Positions 1 through 9,892 of a stretch of DNA of 64,000 nucleotides are shown one piece after another; within the stretch, counting starts at the first letter, position 1, and each line of letters opens with the position of its first letter. A program made the position numbers and the translations under genes. The notes under the pieces are model-generated. The model ran no database searches and had not been told where the DNA came from. It saw only the letters and a program-made list of their open reading frames with translations. The stretch spans positions 93,074-157,073 of the forward strand of contig NZ_JAKUVC010000005.1 of NCBI RefSeq assembly GCF_026781265.1, in the 5' to 3' direction. The DNA is from Streptococcus sanguinis (lineage in GTDB: Bacteria > Bacillota > Bacilli > Lactobacillales > Streptococcaceae).

Positions 1-492
1 TTGGAAGAAATTGTAGATGAATTGGGAATGACAAGAGGCGCACTCTATCATCATTTCGGGAATAAGAAAACTTTATTTACCGCCGTACTATCACAAATTC
101 AATCCGAACTGGGATCTTATGTAGAAAAAAACGCCCTGGAAGCACAGGATTCTTGGGAGCAGTTGGTGGAAGGCTGTGTTGCTTTTGTTCGTTTTGCGAC
201 CTTGACCGAAAATAGACGTATTCTCCTGCTTGATGGTCCCAATGTCGTTGAGTGGAAAGAGTGGCGTCGTCAGGACGAGGCTAATTCTTTCTTTCATTTG
301 AGAGAACAATTAGACATTTTATCTAAAGAAGGGAAACTTGTCTCTATTGATCTGGATATGGCAGCTCACATGATTTCAGGTGCCTTGAACGAGTTGTCTC
401 TTTTTCTGGCTGAGAAAGAGGAAGAAGTAGAAGTCAGAGGAGCAGTGAGAAGTCTGTTAAGGGGATTTAAAAATCATGGCGAAAAAGGTTAA
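1..492 (+). CDS. TetR/AcrR family transcriptional regulator (5' truncated by window edge)
   Basis: The reading frame is open from the first base, so the true start lies outside the window. What remains begins inside the DNA-binding domain: the MTRGALYHHFGNKKTLF stretch (about residues 10-26) is the recognition helix and following turn typical of TetR repressors. The remaining ~130 residues are a helical ligand-binding domain that varies between members, so the ligand cannot be guessed. The 3' end overlaps the next gene by 17 nt, suggesting co-transcription with the alkylation-repair-like gene. Its regulated targets are probably upstream and out of view. Confidence 0.9.
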   Translation: MEEIVDELGMTRGALYHHFGNKKTLFTAVLSQIQSELGSYVEKNALEAQDSWEQLVEGCVAFVRFATLTENRRILLLDGPNVVEWKEWRRQDEANSFFHLREQLDILSKEGKLVSIDLDMAAHMISGALNELSLFLAEKEEEVEVRGAVRSLLRGFKNHGEKG

Positions 493-1222
493 AGATTATT
501 ATGATTTGGTTTATGCAGAAGATTTGAGCCGTCGCTTGCAAACAGTAACAGATAAATTTGATGCTCAGCATTTTATGTCTCTAGTTGAAAGCGACTTAGA
601 GGCTTTGGAATTTACTCAGCGTCAAGAGCTGCTTGCAAAGAGTATCAAAGAATGCTTGCCGCTTTCTTATGCTGATTCTCTGAAGATTTTTGAGCAGATA
701 CTTGGGCCAGAGTTAGAGGGCGGCCTGGGGATGTTCTCAGAGGGGTACTGGTTGTGGCCGATTGGCAAATACGTAGAACTTTATGGAGGTCAGGAATTCG
801 ATCTAAGTGCAGCCTTCAGCAAGGAATTAACCAAGCGATTTACTGGAGAATTTTCCATGCGGCCCTTGCTGGCTAATTATCCTAAAGCTACGATGGATTT
901 ACTGCTAGAGTGGAGCCAAGATGAGAATATGCGCGTCCGCAGATTAGCCAGTGAGTGTATGCGTATCCGACTGCCTTGGGCTAAGAAGCAGACTGTGGTC
1001 TTAGATTATTTTGATAAGTTTACTGCTATTTTAAGGAATCTAAAGGATGATGCGGATAAATCAATCCAAAAAAGTGTCGCTAATAATCTGAATGATTTAT
1101 ATAAAGAAGATCCTGAAAAATTTGAGAGTGTGATTGGAGCTTGGCAAGAGGAAGAACTGAGTCCGAGTTGCGCTTGGATTATCAAGCATGCTTCGCGAAC
1201 AAAAAATAAAGCAGAAAAATAA
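476..1222 (+). CDS. AlkC/AlkD-like DNA alkylation repair (HEAT-repeat) protein
   Basis: A 248-aa, all-helical protein. The pattern (SLKIFEQILGPELEGG..., RPLLANYPKATMDLLLEWSQDENMRVRRLASECMRIRLPW) matches the HEAT-like repeats of the AlkC/AlkD alkylpurine DNA glycosylase superfamily, which excises N3- and N7-alkylated purines without base flipping. The segment around residues 150-165 with Asp-Glu-Asn and paired Arg residues lies where family members contact DNA. The start ATG sits inside the end of the TetR gene, preceded by AAGGGGAT-like sequence. Whether it is an active glycosylase or a paralogue cannot be told from sequence alone. Confidence 0.75.
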   Translation: MAKKVKDYYDLVYAEDLSRRLQTVTDKFDAQHFMSLVESDLEALEFTQRQELLAKSIKECLPLSYADSLKIFEQILGPELEGGLGMFSEGYWLWPIGKYVELYGGQEFDLSAAFSKELTKRFTGEFSMRPLLANYPKATMDLLLEWSQDENMRVRRLASECMRIRLPWAKKQTVVLDYFDKFTAILRNLKDDADKSIQKSVANNLNDLYKEDPEKFESVIGAWQEEELSPSCAWIIKHASRTKNKAEK

Positions 1223-1253
1223 GCCTTGCTAAATCTAGCAAAGCTTATTTTTT
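1218..1253. terminator. Bidirectional rho-independent terminator
   Basis: AATAAGC-c-TTGCTA pairs with TAGCAA-a-GCTTATT around a 4-nt loop and is followed by T on the + strand and, read the other way, by T on the - strand. It lies exactly between the convergent alkylation-repair-like gene and rnjA and overlaps the stop codons of both. Confidence 0.85.
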
Positions 1254-2934
1254 AGTTATCTTCGTCTGGTGTAAGCACCATCGGAATGATAATAGGTTCG
1301 CGCTCGGTACTTTCGTAGAGGAAAGGACGCAAGGCGTTGACGATAGCGCCGCTGACAGATTGGACGCTGGCGTCTTTATTCTTGAGTGCAATGCGAATGG
1401 CATTGAAGAGGATGCGCTGGCTTTGGCGGATGAGGTCACCTGATTCGCGCATGTAGATAAAGCCACGGCTGAGAATATCTGGACCGGCTAAAATCATCTT
1501 GGACTCAAAGTCAACTGTTGCGACAGCCAGAACCACACCGTCCTCTGACAGGTCTTTACGGTCGCGCAGGACTGCAGCTCCGATTTCACCAATGCGGTTC
1601 CCATCAACATAAATATCCTGAGCGTTGAAGCTGCCGGCAATACGGGCTGAGTCAGCTGTCAGAGCTAGCACGTCACCATTGCTCATGATGAAGATATTGT
1701 CTTTGGGTACTCCAGTATCAACGGCTAGACCTGCATGGACTTTTTGCATACGGTATTCACCATGGACTGGCATGAAATATTTAGGCTTGATCAAGCGGAG
1801 CATGAGTTTCTGCTCTTGTTGGCCACCGTGTCCAGAGGTGTGGATGTTGTTAATCTTACCGTGAATCACTTCTACACCAGCCTCGGAAATGATGTTAATC
1901 AGCTTGTTAACGCTGGTCGTATTACCAGGGATAGGGCTAGATGAGAAGATGACTGTATCTCCAGGTTGCAGCTGCACCTGACGATGGGTACCATTGGCAA
2001 TCCGAGACAGTGCTGCCATCGGCTCACCCTGGCTTCCGGTACACATAATCAGCACTTCACCAGCTGGGTAGTCCTTAAGCTCGTTTGGCTCGATAAAGGT
2101 ATCTTTGGGAACCTTGATATAGCCCAGCTCAATCCCGTTGACAATAGCCTTTTCCATGGAGCGGCCAAAGACCGCAATCTTACGACCGGTCTTGACAGCA
2201 GCATCTGCTGCCTGCTGGAGCCGGAAGATGTTTGAGGCAAAAGAGGCAAAAATAATCCGCCCATGAATGCCTTCAATAATCTTCATGATAGACTGTCCGA
2301 CCACTTTTTCGGAATTGGTAAAGGTTGGAACTTCAGCATTGGTCGAGTCAGATAGGAGGCAGAGAACGCCTTCCTCGCCAAGAGCAGCCATGCGGTGCAG
2401 GTCTGCCGGCTCACCAACTGGTGTAAAGTCAAACTTGAAGTCACCTGTACAGACAATCTTACCTTGCGGCGTATGGATGACAATTCCCAAGGGCTCAGGA
2501 ATAGAGTGGGTTGTCCGGAAGAAAGTAGCTTTCAGATGCTTGAACTGCAGTTCTGTGTTTTGATTGATTTCATAGAGCTTGGCATCACGCAAAAGTCCAT
2601 GCTCTTCTAGCTTACCGCGAATGAGGGCCAAGGCCAAAGGACCCGCATAGATAGGAACATTGGCTTGCTTGAGCAGGAAAGGGATACCGCCAATATGGTC
2701 CTCGTGCCCGTGGGTGATGAGAACAGCTTTAACGCGGTCAATATTTTCCACGATATAAGAGTAGTCGGGAATGACATAGTCGATTCCTAGCAGGTCGTCT
2801 TCTGGGAACTTGATACCGGCATCCACGATGATGATTTCATTTTGGTATTCAATCCCGTAGGTGTTTTTACCGATTTCGCCTAACCCACCAATCGCAAAAA
2901 CGCCAACTTCTTTGGGTTTTAAGGTATATGCCAT
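1252..2934 (-). CDS. rnjA: Ribonuclease J1
   Basis: A 560-aa metallo-beta-lactamase/beta-CASP ribonuclease. The zinc-binding HGHEDH motif is at residues 75-80, followed by the beta-CASP domain and the C-terminal HGE/HTSGH motifs ([20 protein letters not shown]). RNase J1 is a 5'-to-3' exonuclease and endonuclease central to mRNA decay and rRNA maturation in Firmicutes. It starts 3 nt after the rpoY stop, the usual rpoY-rnjA arrangement. Full length; no anomalies seen. Confidence 0.97.
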   Translation of the reverse strand: MAYTLKPKEVGVFAIGGLGEIGKNTYGIEYQNEIIIVDAGIKFPEDDLLGIDYVIPDYSYIVENIDRVKAVLITHGHEDHIGGIPFLLKQANVPIYAGPLALALIRGKLEEHGLLRDAKLYEINQNTELQFKHLKATFFRTTHSIPEPLGIVIHTPQGKIVCTGDFKFDFTPVGEPADLHRMAALGEEGVLCLLSDSTNAEVPTFTNSEKVVGQSIMKIIEGIHGRIIFASFASNIFRLQQAADAAVKTGRKIAVFGRSMEKAIVNGIELGYIKVPKDTFIEPNELKDYPAGEVLIMCTGSQGEPMAALSRIANGTHRQVQLQPGDTVIFSSSPIPGNTTSVNKLINIISEAGVEVIHGKINNIHTSGHGGQQEQKLMLRLIKPKYFMPVHGEYRMQKVHAGLAVDTGVPKDNIFIMSNGDVLALTADSARIAGSFNAQDIYVDGNRIGEIGAAVLRDRKDLSEDGVVLAVATVDFESKMILAGPDILSRGFIYMRESGDLIRQSQRILFNAIRIALKNKDASVQSVSGAIVNALRPFLYESTEREPIIIPMVLTPDEDN

Positions 2935-2937
2935 GGG

Positions 2938-3168
2938 TTAGAACTCCGTCAATTCAAAAGTGCCTGACTCTTTTTCGTATTCGAGGTGTTTGTCAGACAA
3001 GAGCTCGATAAATTCAATATTGTAAGGGGTATTTTCTTCGACTAACTTACGAGCCTGAATGCGGCCTTCCAATTCATTAGCCGCTTCAATCTCTAAATAA
3101 AGGGCACGTGTCTTTTCACGGCGCGGGCTGCGCTCTTTGGTTTCCTGATAAAAAACTTTGTAAATCAT
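2938..3168 (-). CDS. rpoY: RNA polymerase epsilon subunit (DUF1447)
   Basis: A 76-aa protein starting [20 protein letters not shown], the characteristic opening of the small Firmicutes RNA polymerase subunit epsilon. The frame extends upstream to 3351, but the start at 3166-3168 has a good ribosome-binding site (AAAGGAAAT, 6 nt upstream) and matches family length, so it was chosen. The gene is co-transcribed with rnjA, 3 nt downstream, as in most streptococci and bacilli. Confidence 0.95.
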   Translation of the reverse strand: MIYKVFYQETKERSPRREKTRALYLEIEAANELEGRIQARKLVEENTPYNIEFIELLSDKHLEYEKESGTFELTEF

Positions 3169-3282
3169 TACATTTCCTTTCATATTTTCATGATTAACCT
3201 GCAGAAAACAACAGCTGATTAGCTGTTTTCTTTTATTCAATTCTGAGTAGTAGATTAATCCTGATTCGTTACAATTATAATG

Positions 3283-3311
3283 ATTATAACATAAAATAAG
3301 GGAATAGTAAA
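3283..3311 (-). promoter_or_regulatory. Promoter for rpoY-rnjA
   Basis: On the - strand, TATAAT (3283-3288) with an upstream TG (extended -10) and a TTTACT -35 at 3306-3311, spacer 17 bp. It lies about 115 bp upstream of the rpoY start. The rest of the 3169-3445 intergenic region is AT-rich and has no further gene. Confidence 0.6.
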
Positions 3312-3445
3312 AGGTGGAAGTCATAAAAATCTTGAAAGCTTTTTCTGACATTTCTTGACTTATCTAGGCAGTTTTCTGGCCTGAGTCTATGCTTGTGGCT
3401 GCTTTTATAGTATAATAAGAGGCAAACAATCGAGTAAGGAAAAGA

Positions 3446-4135
3446 ATGATGAACATTTTAGCGATGGATACGTCCAACAAAGCTCTATCCTTGGCCCTTT
3501 TGCATGATAAGGAGCTCTTGGGACAGGTGACGCTCAATATCAAGAAAAATCATAGCATTACCCTTATGCCGGCTATTGATTTTCTGATGAATAGTCTGGA
3601 CATGAAGCCGACGGATTTGGATCGTATCGTAGTTGCTCAGGGTCCGGGCAGCTACACAGGTCTGCGAATGGCGGTGGCGACAGCCAAGACTCTGGCTCAT
3701 ACCCTCAAGATTGAGCTGGTCGGTGTGTCTAGTTTGCTGGCTTTAGTCCCAGAGCAGGTGGAAGGTTTGGTCATTCCTGTCATGGATGCCCGCCGCAATA
3801 ATGTCTATGCTGGCTTTTATCAGTCTGGTCAGTCTGTACGGCTGGAGGCTCATCTGCCATTGGCAGAGGTTTTGGAAATAGCTGGCGTTGCTGATCAGCC
3901 AGTCACCTTTGTCGGAGAGACTGCAGTGTTTGCGGAGCAGATTGAAGCTGCTCTTCCTCAGGCTGCCATTCAGTCAACGTTGCCAGATGCCGTAGCTGTT
4001 GGTCGTCTCGGTTTAGACCTGCCAGCCCAGTCCATTCATGACTTTGTTCCTAACTATCTCAAGCGGGTAGAAGCCGAGGAAAATTGGCTCAAGACACATC
4101 AGGAATCCAGTGATTCTTACATTCAGCGCCTATGA
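3446..4135 (+). CDS. tsaB: tRNA threonylcarbamoyladenosine biosynthesis protein TsaB
   Basis: A 229-aa ASKHA-fold protein (MNILAMDTSNKALSLALL; VAQGPGSYTGLRMAVATAK motif near residue 64). TsaB is the non-catalytic partner of TsaD in making t6A37 on ANN-decoding tRNAs. Two ATG codons in tandem (3446, 3449) follow AAGGAAAAG; either could be used. It overlaps rimI by 4 nt, and the tsaB-rimI-tsaD order is a common conserved operon. A TATAAT at 3411-3416 lies just upstream, without a convincing -35. Confidence 0.95.
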   Translation: MMNILAMDTSNKALSLALLHDKELLGQVTLNIKKNHSITLMPAIDFLMNSLDMKPTDLDRIVVAQGPGSYTGLRMAVATAKTLAHTLKIELVGVSSLLALVPEQVEGLVIPVMDARRNNVYAGFYQSGQSVRLEAHLPLAEVLEIAGVADQPVTFVGETAVFAEQIEAALPQAAIQSTLPDAVAVGRLGLDLPAQSIHDFVPNYLKRVEAEENWLKTHQESSDSYIQRL

Positions 4136-4584
4136 TTAAGTTGAGAAAATGGAGCGACAGCTCGGATGTGGACGCGGCAACTCTCGCAAAAGAGCTGGAA
4201 CAGCTCTTACTTGCTGTCTATGAGGTCAGCCCTTGGACAGCGGACCAAGTGGCAGAGGTTCTGCGCTCGGATGTGAATTGTTGTGCGCTAGCAGAAGATG
4301 AAAGTCGACTTGTCGGCTTCTTAGTCTGGCAGGAGACAGATTTTGAAGCAGAAGTCCTGCAGATTGCTGTATTGCCTAGCTATCAGGGGCAGAAAATCGC
4401 GACAGCCTTGTTTGACTTTTTGCCTGCTGACAAGGAAATATTCCTCGAAGTGAGGGAGTCGAACAGGCCAGCTCTGCTATTTTACAAAAAAGAAAAATTT
4501 GAAGAAATTGCGCGGCGAAAGGCCTACTATCATGCGCCGGTGGAAGACGCGATAGTCATGAAAAGAGAGATCCATGAAAGATAG
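4132..4584 (+). CDS. rimI: Ribosomal protein S18-alanine N-acetyltransferase
   Basis: A 150-aa GNAT acetyltransferase. The acetyl-CoA-binding region is [20 protein letters not shown] (about residues 80-99; QGQKIA is the Q/RxxGxG/A loop), followed by [20 protein letters not shown], the RimI signature. RimI acetylates the N-terminal Ala of S18 in E. coli; in Firmicutes it sits in the t6A operon but its substrates are less certain. Overlaps both neighbours (4 nt with tsaB, 11 nt with tsaD). Confidence 0.93.
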   Translation: MIKLRKWSDSSDVDAATLAKELEQLLLAVYEVSPWTADQVAEVLRSDVNCCALAEDESRLVGFLVWQETDFEAEVLQIAVLPSYQGQKIATALFDFLPADKEIFLEVRESNRPALLFYKKEKFEEIARRKAYYHAPVEDAIVMKREIHER

Positions 4585-5584
4585 ATATATTTTAGCTTTT
4601 GAGACGTCCTGTGATGAGACCAGTGTGGCGGTTCTAAAGAATGAAACCGAGCTTTTGAGCAATGTCATTGCCAGTCAGATTGAGAGCCACAAGCGTTTTG
4701 GCGGAGTGGTACCGGAAGTGGCCAGCCGTCATCATGTAGAGGTCATTACGGTTTGCATTGAGGAGGCCTTGGCAGAAGCAGGGATTAGCGAGGAGCAGGT
4801 CACAGCAGTGGCCGTTACCTATGGTCCTGGTCTGGTTGGGGCGCTTTTGGTCGGCTTGGCAGCGGCTAAGTCCTTTGCTTGGGCTCATGATATTCCCTTG
4901 ATTCCGGTCAATCATATGGCTGGACACCTGATGGCAGCCCAGAGCGTGGAGCCCTTGGAATTTCCCTTGCTGGCTCTCTTGGTCAGTGGCGGCCATACTG
5001 AGCTGGTCTATGTCAGTCAGGCTGGTGATTATAAGATTGTGGGGGAAACTCGCGATGATGCGGTCGGTGAAGCCTATGACAAGGTCGGTCGAGTCATGGG
5101 GCTGACCTATCCAGCAGGCCGGGAGATTGATCAGTTAGCTCATCAGGGACAAGATATTTATGATTTTCCGCGGGCGATGATTAAGGAAGGCAATCTGGAA
5201 TTTTCTTTTTCTGGTCTCAAGTCGGCCTTTATCAACCTGCACCACAATGCCCAGCAAAAAGGAGAGGCCTTGTCTAATCAAGACCTGTCAGCAAGCTTTC
5301 AGGCGGCGGTTATGGATATTCTCATGGCCAAGACTAAGAAAGCGCTGGAAAAATATCCAGTCAAGACTCTGGTCGTGGCGGGCGGTGTTGCGGCCAATCA
5401 AGGGCTGAGAGAACGCTTGGCAGCTGAGATTCAGGATGTTAAGGTGATCATTCCGCCTCTGCGCCTTTGCGGTGATAATGCTGGTATGATTGCCTATGCC
5501 AGTGTCAGTGAGTGGAACAAGGAGAATTTTGCCAGTTTGGACCTGAATGCTAAGCCGAGTCTGGCTTTTGAAACCATGGAGTAA
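4574..5584 (+). CDS. tsaD: tRNA N6-adenosine threonylcarbamoyltransferase TsaD
   Basis: A 336-aa Kae1/TsaD protein. It opens with [16 protein letters not shown] and has the iron-binding HMAGH motif (His114, His118) and the C-terminal [13 protein letters not shown] and [12 protein letters not shown] motifs. TsaD transfers the threonylcarbamoyl group from TC-AMP to A37 of tRNA, working with TsaB and TsaE. Final gene of the tsaB-rimI-tsaD operon; azlC follows after 9 nt and may be co-transcribed. Usual length. Confidence 0.97.
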   Translation: MKDRYILAFETSCDETSVAVLKNETELLSNVIASQIESHKRFGGVVPEVASRHHVEVITVCIEEALAEAGISEEQVTAVAVTYGPGLVGALLVGLAAAKSFAWAHDIPLIPVNHMAGHLMAAQSVEPLEFPLLALLVSGGHTELVYVSQAGDYKIVGETRDDAVGEAYDKVGRVMGLTYPAGREIDQLAHQGQDIYDFPRAMIKEGNLEFSFSGLKSAFINLHHNAQQKGEALSNQDLSASFQAAVMDILMAKTKKALEKYPVKTLVVAGGVAANQGLRERLAAEIQDVKVIIPPLRLCGDNAGMIAYASVSEWNKENFASLDLNAKPSLAFETME

Positions 5585-5593
5585 AGGAGAAGA

Positions 5594-6289
5594 ATGCGCG
5601 GACAGACATTTAAACAGGGGGCACAAGCGGCGGTGCCAACGGCTCTGGGCTATATTGGGATTGGTCTAGCCTGCGGCATCATGGCATCGCCTTATATGAA
5701 TCCCTTGGAGATGGGGTTGATGAGTATTCTGGTTTATGCGGGCAGTGCTCAGTTTGCCATGATTGGTTTATTTGCCCAGCAGGCGCCGGTCTTGGCCATC
5801 GCACTGACTGTTTTTCTTATTAATATCCGGCATCTTTTGCTCTGTTTGCATGCATCAACTCTTTTTCGTAAGGCTAGCTTGATGCAGAATATTGTCATTG
5901 GCTCTTTTTTGACGGACGAATCTTATGGGGTCTTGATGGGAGAGCAGGTGCATACAGAAGAGATTGCGGCTAGCTGGATGATGGGTAACAATTTCATGAG
6001 TTATACTTCTTGGATTTTGGGTACTATTTTAGGAACTGCCCTCGGCGCCCTTCTGCCCAATCCTGAGAGCTTTGGTCTGGACTTTGCCCTAGTCGCCATG
6101 TTTATTGGCATTTTCTCCTCTCAATTTACAATCATGCTGCGACGGGTCAAGATAAAGAAGCTCTTTTTCGTCTTGGGCGTGGTGGGCCTTGCCTACTTAC
6201 TCCTGACCATGCTGCTTCAAAATTCGCTGGCGGTGCTTTTTGCAACCTTGCTAGGCTGTATGGTGGGGGTGATCTTGGATGATAAGTAA
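5594..6289 (+). CDS. azlC: AzlC family branched-chain amino acid exporter, large subunit
   Basis: A 231-aa membrane protein with about 7-8 hydrophobic segments and the AzlC signature region (ALGYIGIGLACGIMAS, VYAGSAQFAMIGL, FLINIRHLLL). The family exports branched-chain amino acids or analogues together with the small AzlD subunit, whose gene overlaps by 11 nt. RBS AAAGGAG 5 nt before ATG. The exact substrate is not shown by the sequence. Confidence 0.9.
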   Translation: MRGQTFKQGAQAAVPTALGYIGIGLACGIMASPYMNPLEMGLMSILVYAGSAQFAMIGLFAQQAPVLAIALTVFLINIRHLLLCLHASTLFRKASLMQNIVIGSFLTDESYGVLMGEQVHTEEIAASWMMGNNFMSYTSWILGTILGTALGALLPNPESFGLDFALVAMFIGIFSSQFTIMLRRVKIKKLFFVLGVVGLAYLLLTMLLQNSLAVLFATLLGCMVGVILDDK

Positions 6290-6617
6290 GTATATTTTGC
6301 TGGCCATTCTTTTGTCAGCCCTGGTCACTTGGATTCCGCGGATTTTGCCCTTTATCCTAGTCAAGTACAAGGGGCTTCCGCCTATGGTGGAGCGTTTCCT
6401 CAAATATCTGCCAGTTTCCATAATCTTTGCCCTTATCCTGTCCAGTGTCACCAATGCTAAAACAGGCCAGCTGCCGAGTTTTAAATGGCTGGATTTAATG
6501 GCCGTATTTCCGACTAGCTATGTGGCTTTTAAGTATAAAAACTTGATTGCGACTGTTGTGTTTGGTGTAGTCTTGGTAGCCCTGCTGCGCTATCTGGCTG
6601 GATTTTTTGGGCTGTAA
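6279..6617 (+). CDS. azlD: AzlD family branched-chain amino acid transport subunit
   Basis: A 112-aa protein with four hydrophobic helices, typical of AzlD (LVTWIPRILPFILVKY and ERFLKYLPVSIIFALILSS are the conserved parts). It overlaps azlC by 11 nt and presumably forms the transporter with it. A strong terminator follows at once, closing the transcription unit. Confidence 0.9.
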   Translation: MISKYILLAILLSALVTWIPRILPFILVKYKGLPPMVERFLKYLPVSIIFALILSSVTNAKTGQLPSFKWLDLMAVFPTSYVAFKYKNLIATVVFGVVLVALLRYLAGFFGL

Positions 6618-6628
6618 AGAGATACAAG

Positions 6629-6660
6629 ACAGACTGAATCGGTCGATTCGGTCTGTTTTT
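6629..6660 (+). terminator. Rho-independent terminator after azlD
   Basis: ACAGACTGAATCG pairs with the GC-matched arm ending GGTCTGT around a short loop and is followed by TTTTTTG. Confidence 0.88.
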
Positions 6661-6738
6661 TGTTAAATTCTAAGAATTATCTGAAAATATAATATTTTAT
6701 GCTATAATGGAAGCAATCAAAATTATGGAGGTTCGGAA

Positions 6739-7485
6739 ATGGCAGAAGCAGGTCATAAATTTTTAGCAAAATTAGGAAAGAAACGCCTTCGTCCCGGTGG
6801 CAAGCTGGCCACAGACTGGCTGATTGAGCAGGGGCAGTTTTCCAGCGATAAGAAAGTTCTAGAAGTTGCCTGCAATATGGGGACCACAACAATCGAGCTG
6901 GCTAAAAAATATGGCTGCCAGATTACTGCAGTTGATTTGGATAAGGCTGCGCTGGCTCAGGCTAAGCTTAATGGAGACAAAGCTGGTGTTAGTGAACTCG
7001 TCACATTTGAGCAGGCAAATGCTATGAAGCTGCCTTATGATGACAATTCTTTTGATATTGTTATCAATGAAGCCATGCTGACCATGCAGACGGATAAGGG
7101 GAAGGCCAAATGTATGGATGAGTACTACCGGGTGCTGAAGCCAGGTGGAGTGCTCCTCACCCACGACGTCATGCTCAAGCAAAAAGATGAGAATGTCCGG
7201 GAAGAGCTATCTCGTGCAATTAATGTCAATGTCGGTCCTCTGACAGAAGGCTCTTGGATTCAGCTGGCGCGTTCTCACGCTTTTAATCGTGTAGACACTT
7301 TTGTCGGCGAAATGACCTTGATGAGCCTTCGAGGTATGATTTATGATGAAGGACTTGGAGGAACTCTGAAAATCTGCTTTAATGCCCTTAAAAAAGAGAA
7401 CTACGGCCAGTTTATGAAGATGTTTAAGATGTTTCAAAAAAATCAGGAAAAACTGGGCTTTATTGCTATGGTTTCTCGTAAATAA
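6739..7485 (+). CDS. Class I SAM-dependent methyltransferase (UbiE/Methyltransf_11 type)
   Basis: A 248-aa protein with the Rossmann methyltransferase motifs: motif I VLEVACNMGTTTIELA (about residues 39-54), acidic motif II ITAVDLDKAA, and motif III/post I FDIVINEAMLTM plus EYYRVLKPGGVLLTHD. In motif I the usual Gly-x-Gly is replaced by Cys-Asn-Met-Gly, as in some small-molecule methyltransferases. Substrate unknown. Monocistronic: an extended -10 (TGC TATAAT, 6700-6708) and GGAGG RBS precede it. Confidence 0.85.
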   Translation: MAEAGHKFLAKLGKKRLRPGGKLATDWLIEQGQFSSDKKVLEVACNMGTTTIELAKKYGCQITAVDLDKAALAQAKLNGDKAGVSELVTFEQANAMKLPYDDNSFDIVINEAMLTMQTDKGKAKCMDEYYRVLKPGGVLLTHDVMLKQKDENVREELSRAINVNVGPLTEGSWIQLARSHAFNRVDTFVGEMTLMSLRGMIYDEGLGGTLKICFNALKKENYGQFMKMFKMFQKNQEKLGFIAMVSRK

Positions 7486-7537
7486 CTGCTAGCCGCTTTG
7501 GAGACTGTAAGGAAATTTTAAAAATTTTCTAAAAAAC

Positions 7538-7568
7538 TTGACCCTCCCCTTAGGTCATGGTATATACT
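7538..7568 (+). promoter_or_regulatory. MerR-type promoter/operator of the TipA-like regulator
   Basis: TTGACC (7538-7543) and TATACT (7563-7568) are separated by 19 bp, the over-long spacer typical of MerR-activated promoters. A dyad TGACC (7539-7543) / GGTCA (7553-7557) lies across the spacer. The inner 17 bp (7541-7557) match 15 of 17 positions, in opposite orientation, of the spacer of the promoter at 50361-50391. Implies autoregulation by the gene immediately downstream. Confidence 0.8.
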
Positions 7569-7589
7569 AGTTAGGTAAGGAGGTCTATC

Positions 7590-8330
7590 ATGTACCATAT
7601 CAAAGAAGCTGCGCAGCTTTCAGGAGTCTCTGTCAAAACCCTGCATCATTATGATAAAATCGGACTGTTAGTCCCTGCCAAATCAGAAAATGGCTATCGA
7701 ACATACAGCCAAGCTGATTTAGAGCGGCTGCAGGTCATCCTTTACTATAAGTATCTGGGTTTTTCTTTGGAGAAAATAGCAGAGCTGCTGAGTCAGGATG
7801 AACAGGCTTTATTGCCGCATCTGGTTAGGCAGTTAGAGTATTTGCAGCAGGAAAGAGACCGCTTGGATACCTTGATTTCCACCTTACAAAAAACCATCCA
7901 AGATGAAAAGGGAGAAAGAAAAATGACAATGAAAGAAAAATTCGCAGGTTTTACCTATGAAGACAATCACAAATATCATCAAGAAGCTGTCGAAGAATAC
8001 GGTCAAGAAGTCATGTCGGAAGCATTGGTTCGTCAAAATGGCCGGGAAGAAGAATCTGCTGCAGCTTTCAATCAAGTTTTTCAAAGTCTAGCAGAGAATA
8101 TGCAGCAAGGCTTGTCAGTTGACGTAGCAGAAAATCAAGAACAGGCAGCTCAACTCTTGCAAGCCATCCGTACTTATGGTTTTGACTGCTCTATTGAGGT
8201 GTTCGGTCATATCGGTAAAGGCTATGTCTATAACCCAGAGTTTAAGGAAAATATCGACAAATTTGGACTAGGCACTGCCCAGTACACAGCAGATGTGATT
8301 GCTGCTTATGTGCAGACAAATGCAGAATAA
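7590..8330 (+). CDS. MerR family regulator with TipAS-type ligand-binding domain
   Basis: A 246-aa protein. Residues 1-70 are the MerR winged helix (MYHIKEAAQLSGVSVKTLHHYDKIGL, then ENGYRTYSQADLERL), residues ~75-110 a dimerisation coiled coil, and residues ~120-246 a TipAS/antibiotic-recognition domain (KYHQEAVEEYGQ, ending YTADVIAAYVQ). Like Mta and TipAL, such proteins activate promoters with 19-bp spacers on binding a hydrophobic drug or peptide. An internal ATG at 7924 after GGGAGAAAGAAAA could give a free TipAS-like protein, as tipA does in Streptomyces; that is inference. Confidence 0.9.
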   Translation: MYHIKEAAQLSGVSVKTLHHYDKIGLLVPAKSENGYRTYSQADLERLQVILYYKYLGFSLEKIAELLSQDEQALLPHLVRQLEYLQQERDRLDTLISTLQKTIQDEKGERKMTMKEKFAGFTYEDNHKYHQEAVEEYGQEVMSEALVRQNGREEESAAAFNQVFQSLAENMQQGLSVDVAENQEQAAQLLQAIRTYGFDCSIEVFGHIGKGYVYNPEFKENIDKFGLGTAQYTADVIAAYVQTNAE

Positions 8331-8422
8331 AAACTGGTGAGAATGTTCTGCACTGCCTCCAAAAAGTTAGACACAAAAAATCTAACTTTTTGGGGGTAGT
8401 TCAGTTCCTCGACCAGTTTTTT
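8330..8422. terminator. Convergent terminator carrying a miniature IS in its loop
   Basis: Outer arms AAAACTGGT (8330-8338) and ACCAGTTTT (8412-8420, followed by TT) can pair, and a second strong hairpin sits inside (see the 55-bp element). It separates the MerR gene from the convergent flavoprotein gene and would work on either strand. Confidence 0.7.
8349..8403. mobile_element. 55-bp miniature IS3-type element (two terminal repeats only)
   Basis: The element begins TGCACTGCC and ends GGTAGTTCA. Its 23-bp ends are inverted repeats identical at 20 of 23 positions, sharing a CCAAAAAGTTAGA core, separated by only 9 bp. It is flanked by a perfect 4-bp direct repeat GTTC (8345-8348 and 8404-8407), as expected for IS insertion. 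The same core occurs in the IS end at 63972-64000 (TGTACTGACCCCAAAAAGTT). No coding capacity. It forms a strong hairpin and probably acts as part of the terminator. Confidence 0.75.
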
Positions 8423-8447
8423 CAATTACTTTTAAATATTTTCCTAA

Positions 8448-9689
<1,242 letters not shown>

Positions 9690-9824
9690 CTAGGAGTTAT
9701 CTATTGCTCACCTGTTTATTTTAGCTGTGGTATCTTACTCATTTTTAAGTCACTTAATCTGTCTCATTGTATCATAAAAAAGGGCTAAAAAGATAGGAGT
9801 CAGGCTCAAAAAATATTGTGAAAT

Positions 9825-9853
9825 TTGACAGTTAAGGCTTGATATGATAAGAT
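9825..9853 (+). promoter_or_regulatory. Promoter of the rocS-like gene
   Basis: TTGACA (9825-9830), 17-bp spacer, TAAGAT (9848-9853), about 40 bp before the start codon. The rest of the 9624-9892 intergenic region is AT-rich and shows no gene. Confidence 0.75.
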
Positions 9854-9892
9854 TTAGGTATCTACAAACTAGAAAAAGTTTTTGAGGAAATT

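Noticed and set aside
7924..8330. A separate gene from the internal ATG in the MerR/TipAS gene
   Set aside because: The frame is the same as the full gene and the RBS is only fair; kept as a note on possible internal initiation, not as a separate CDS.
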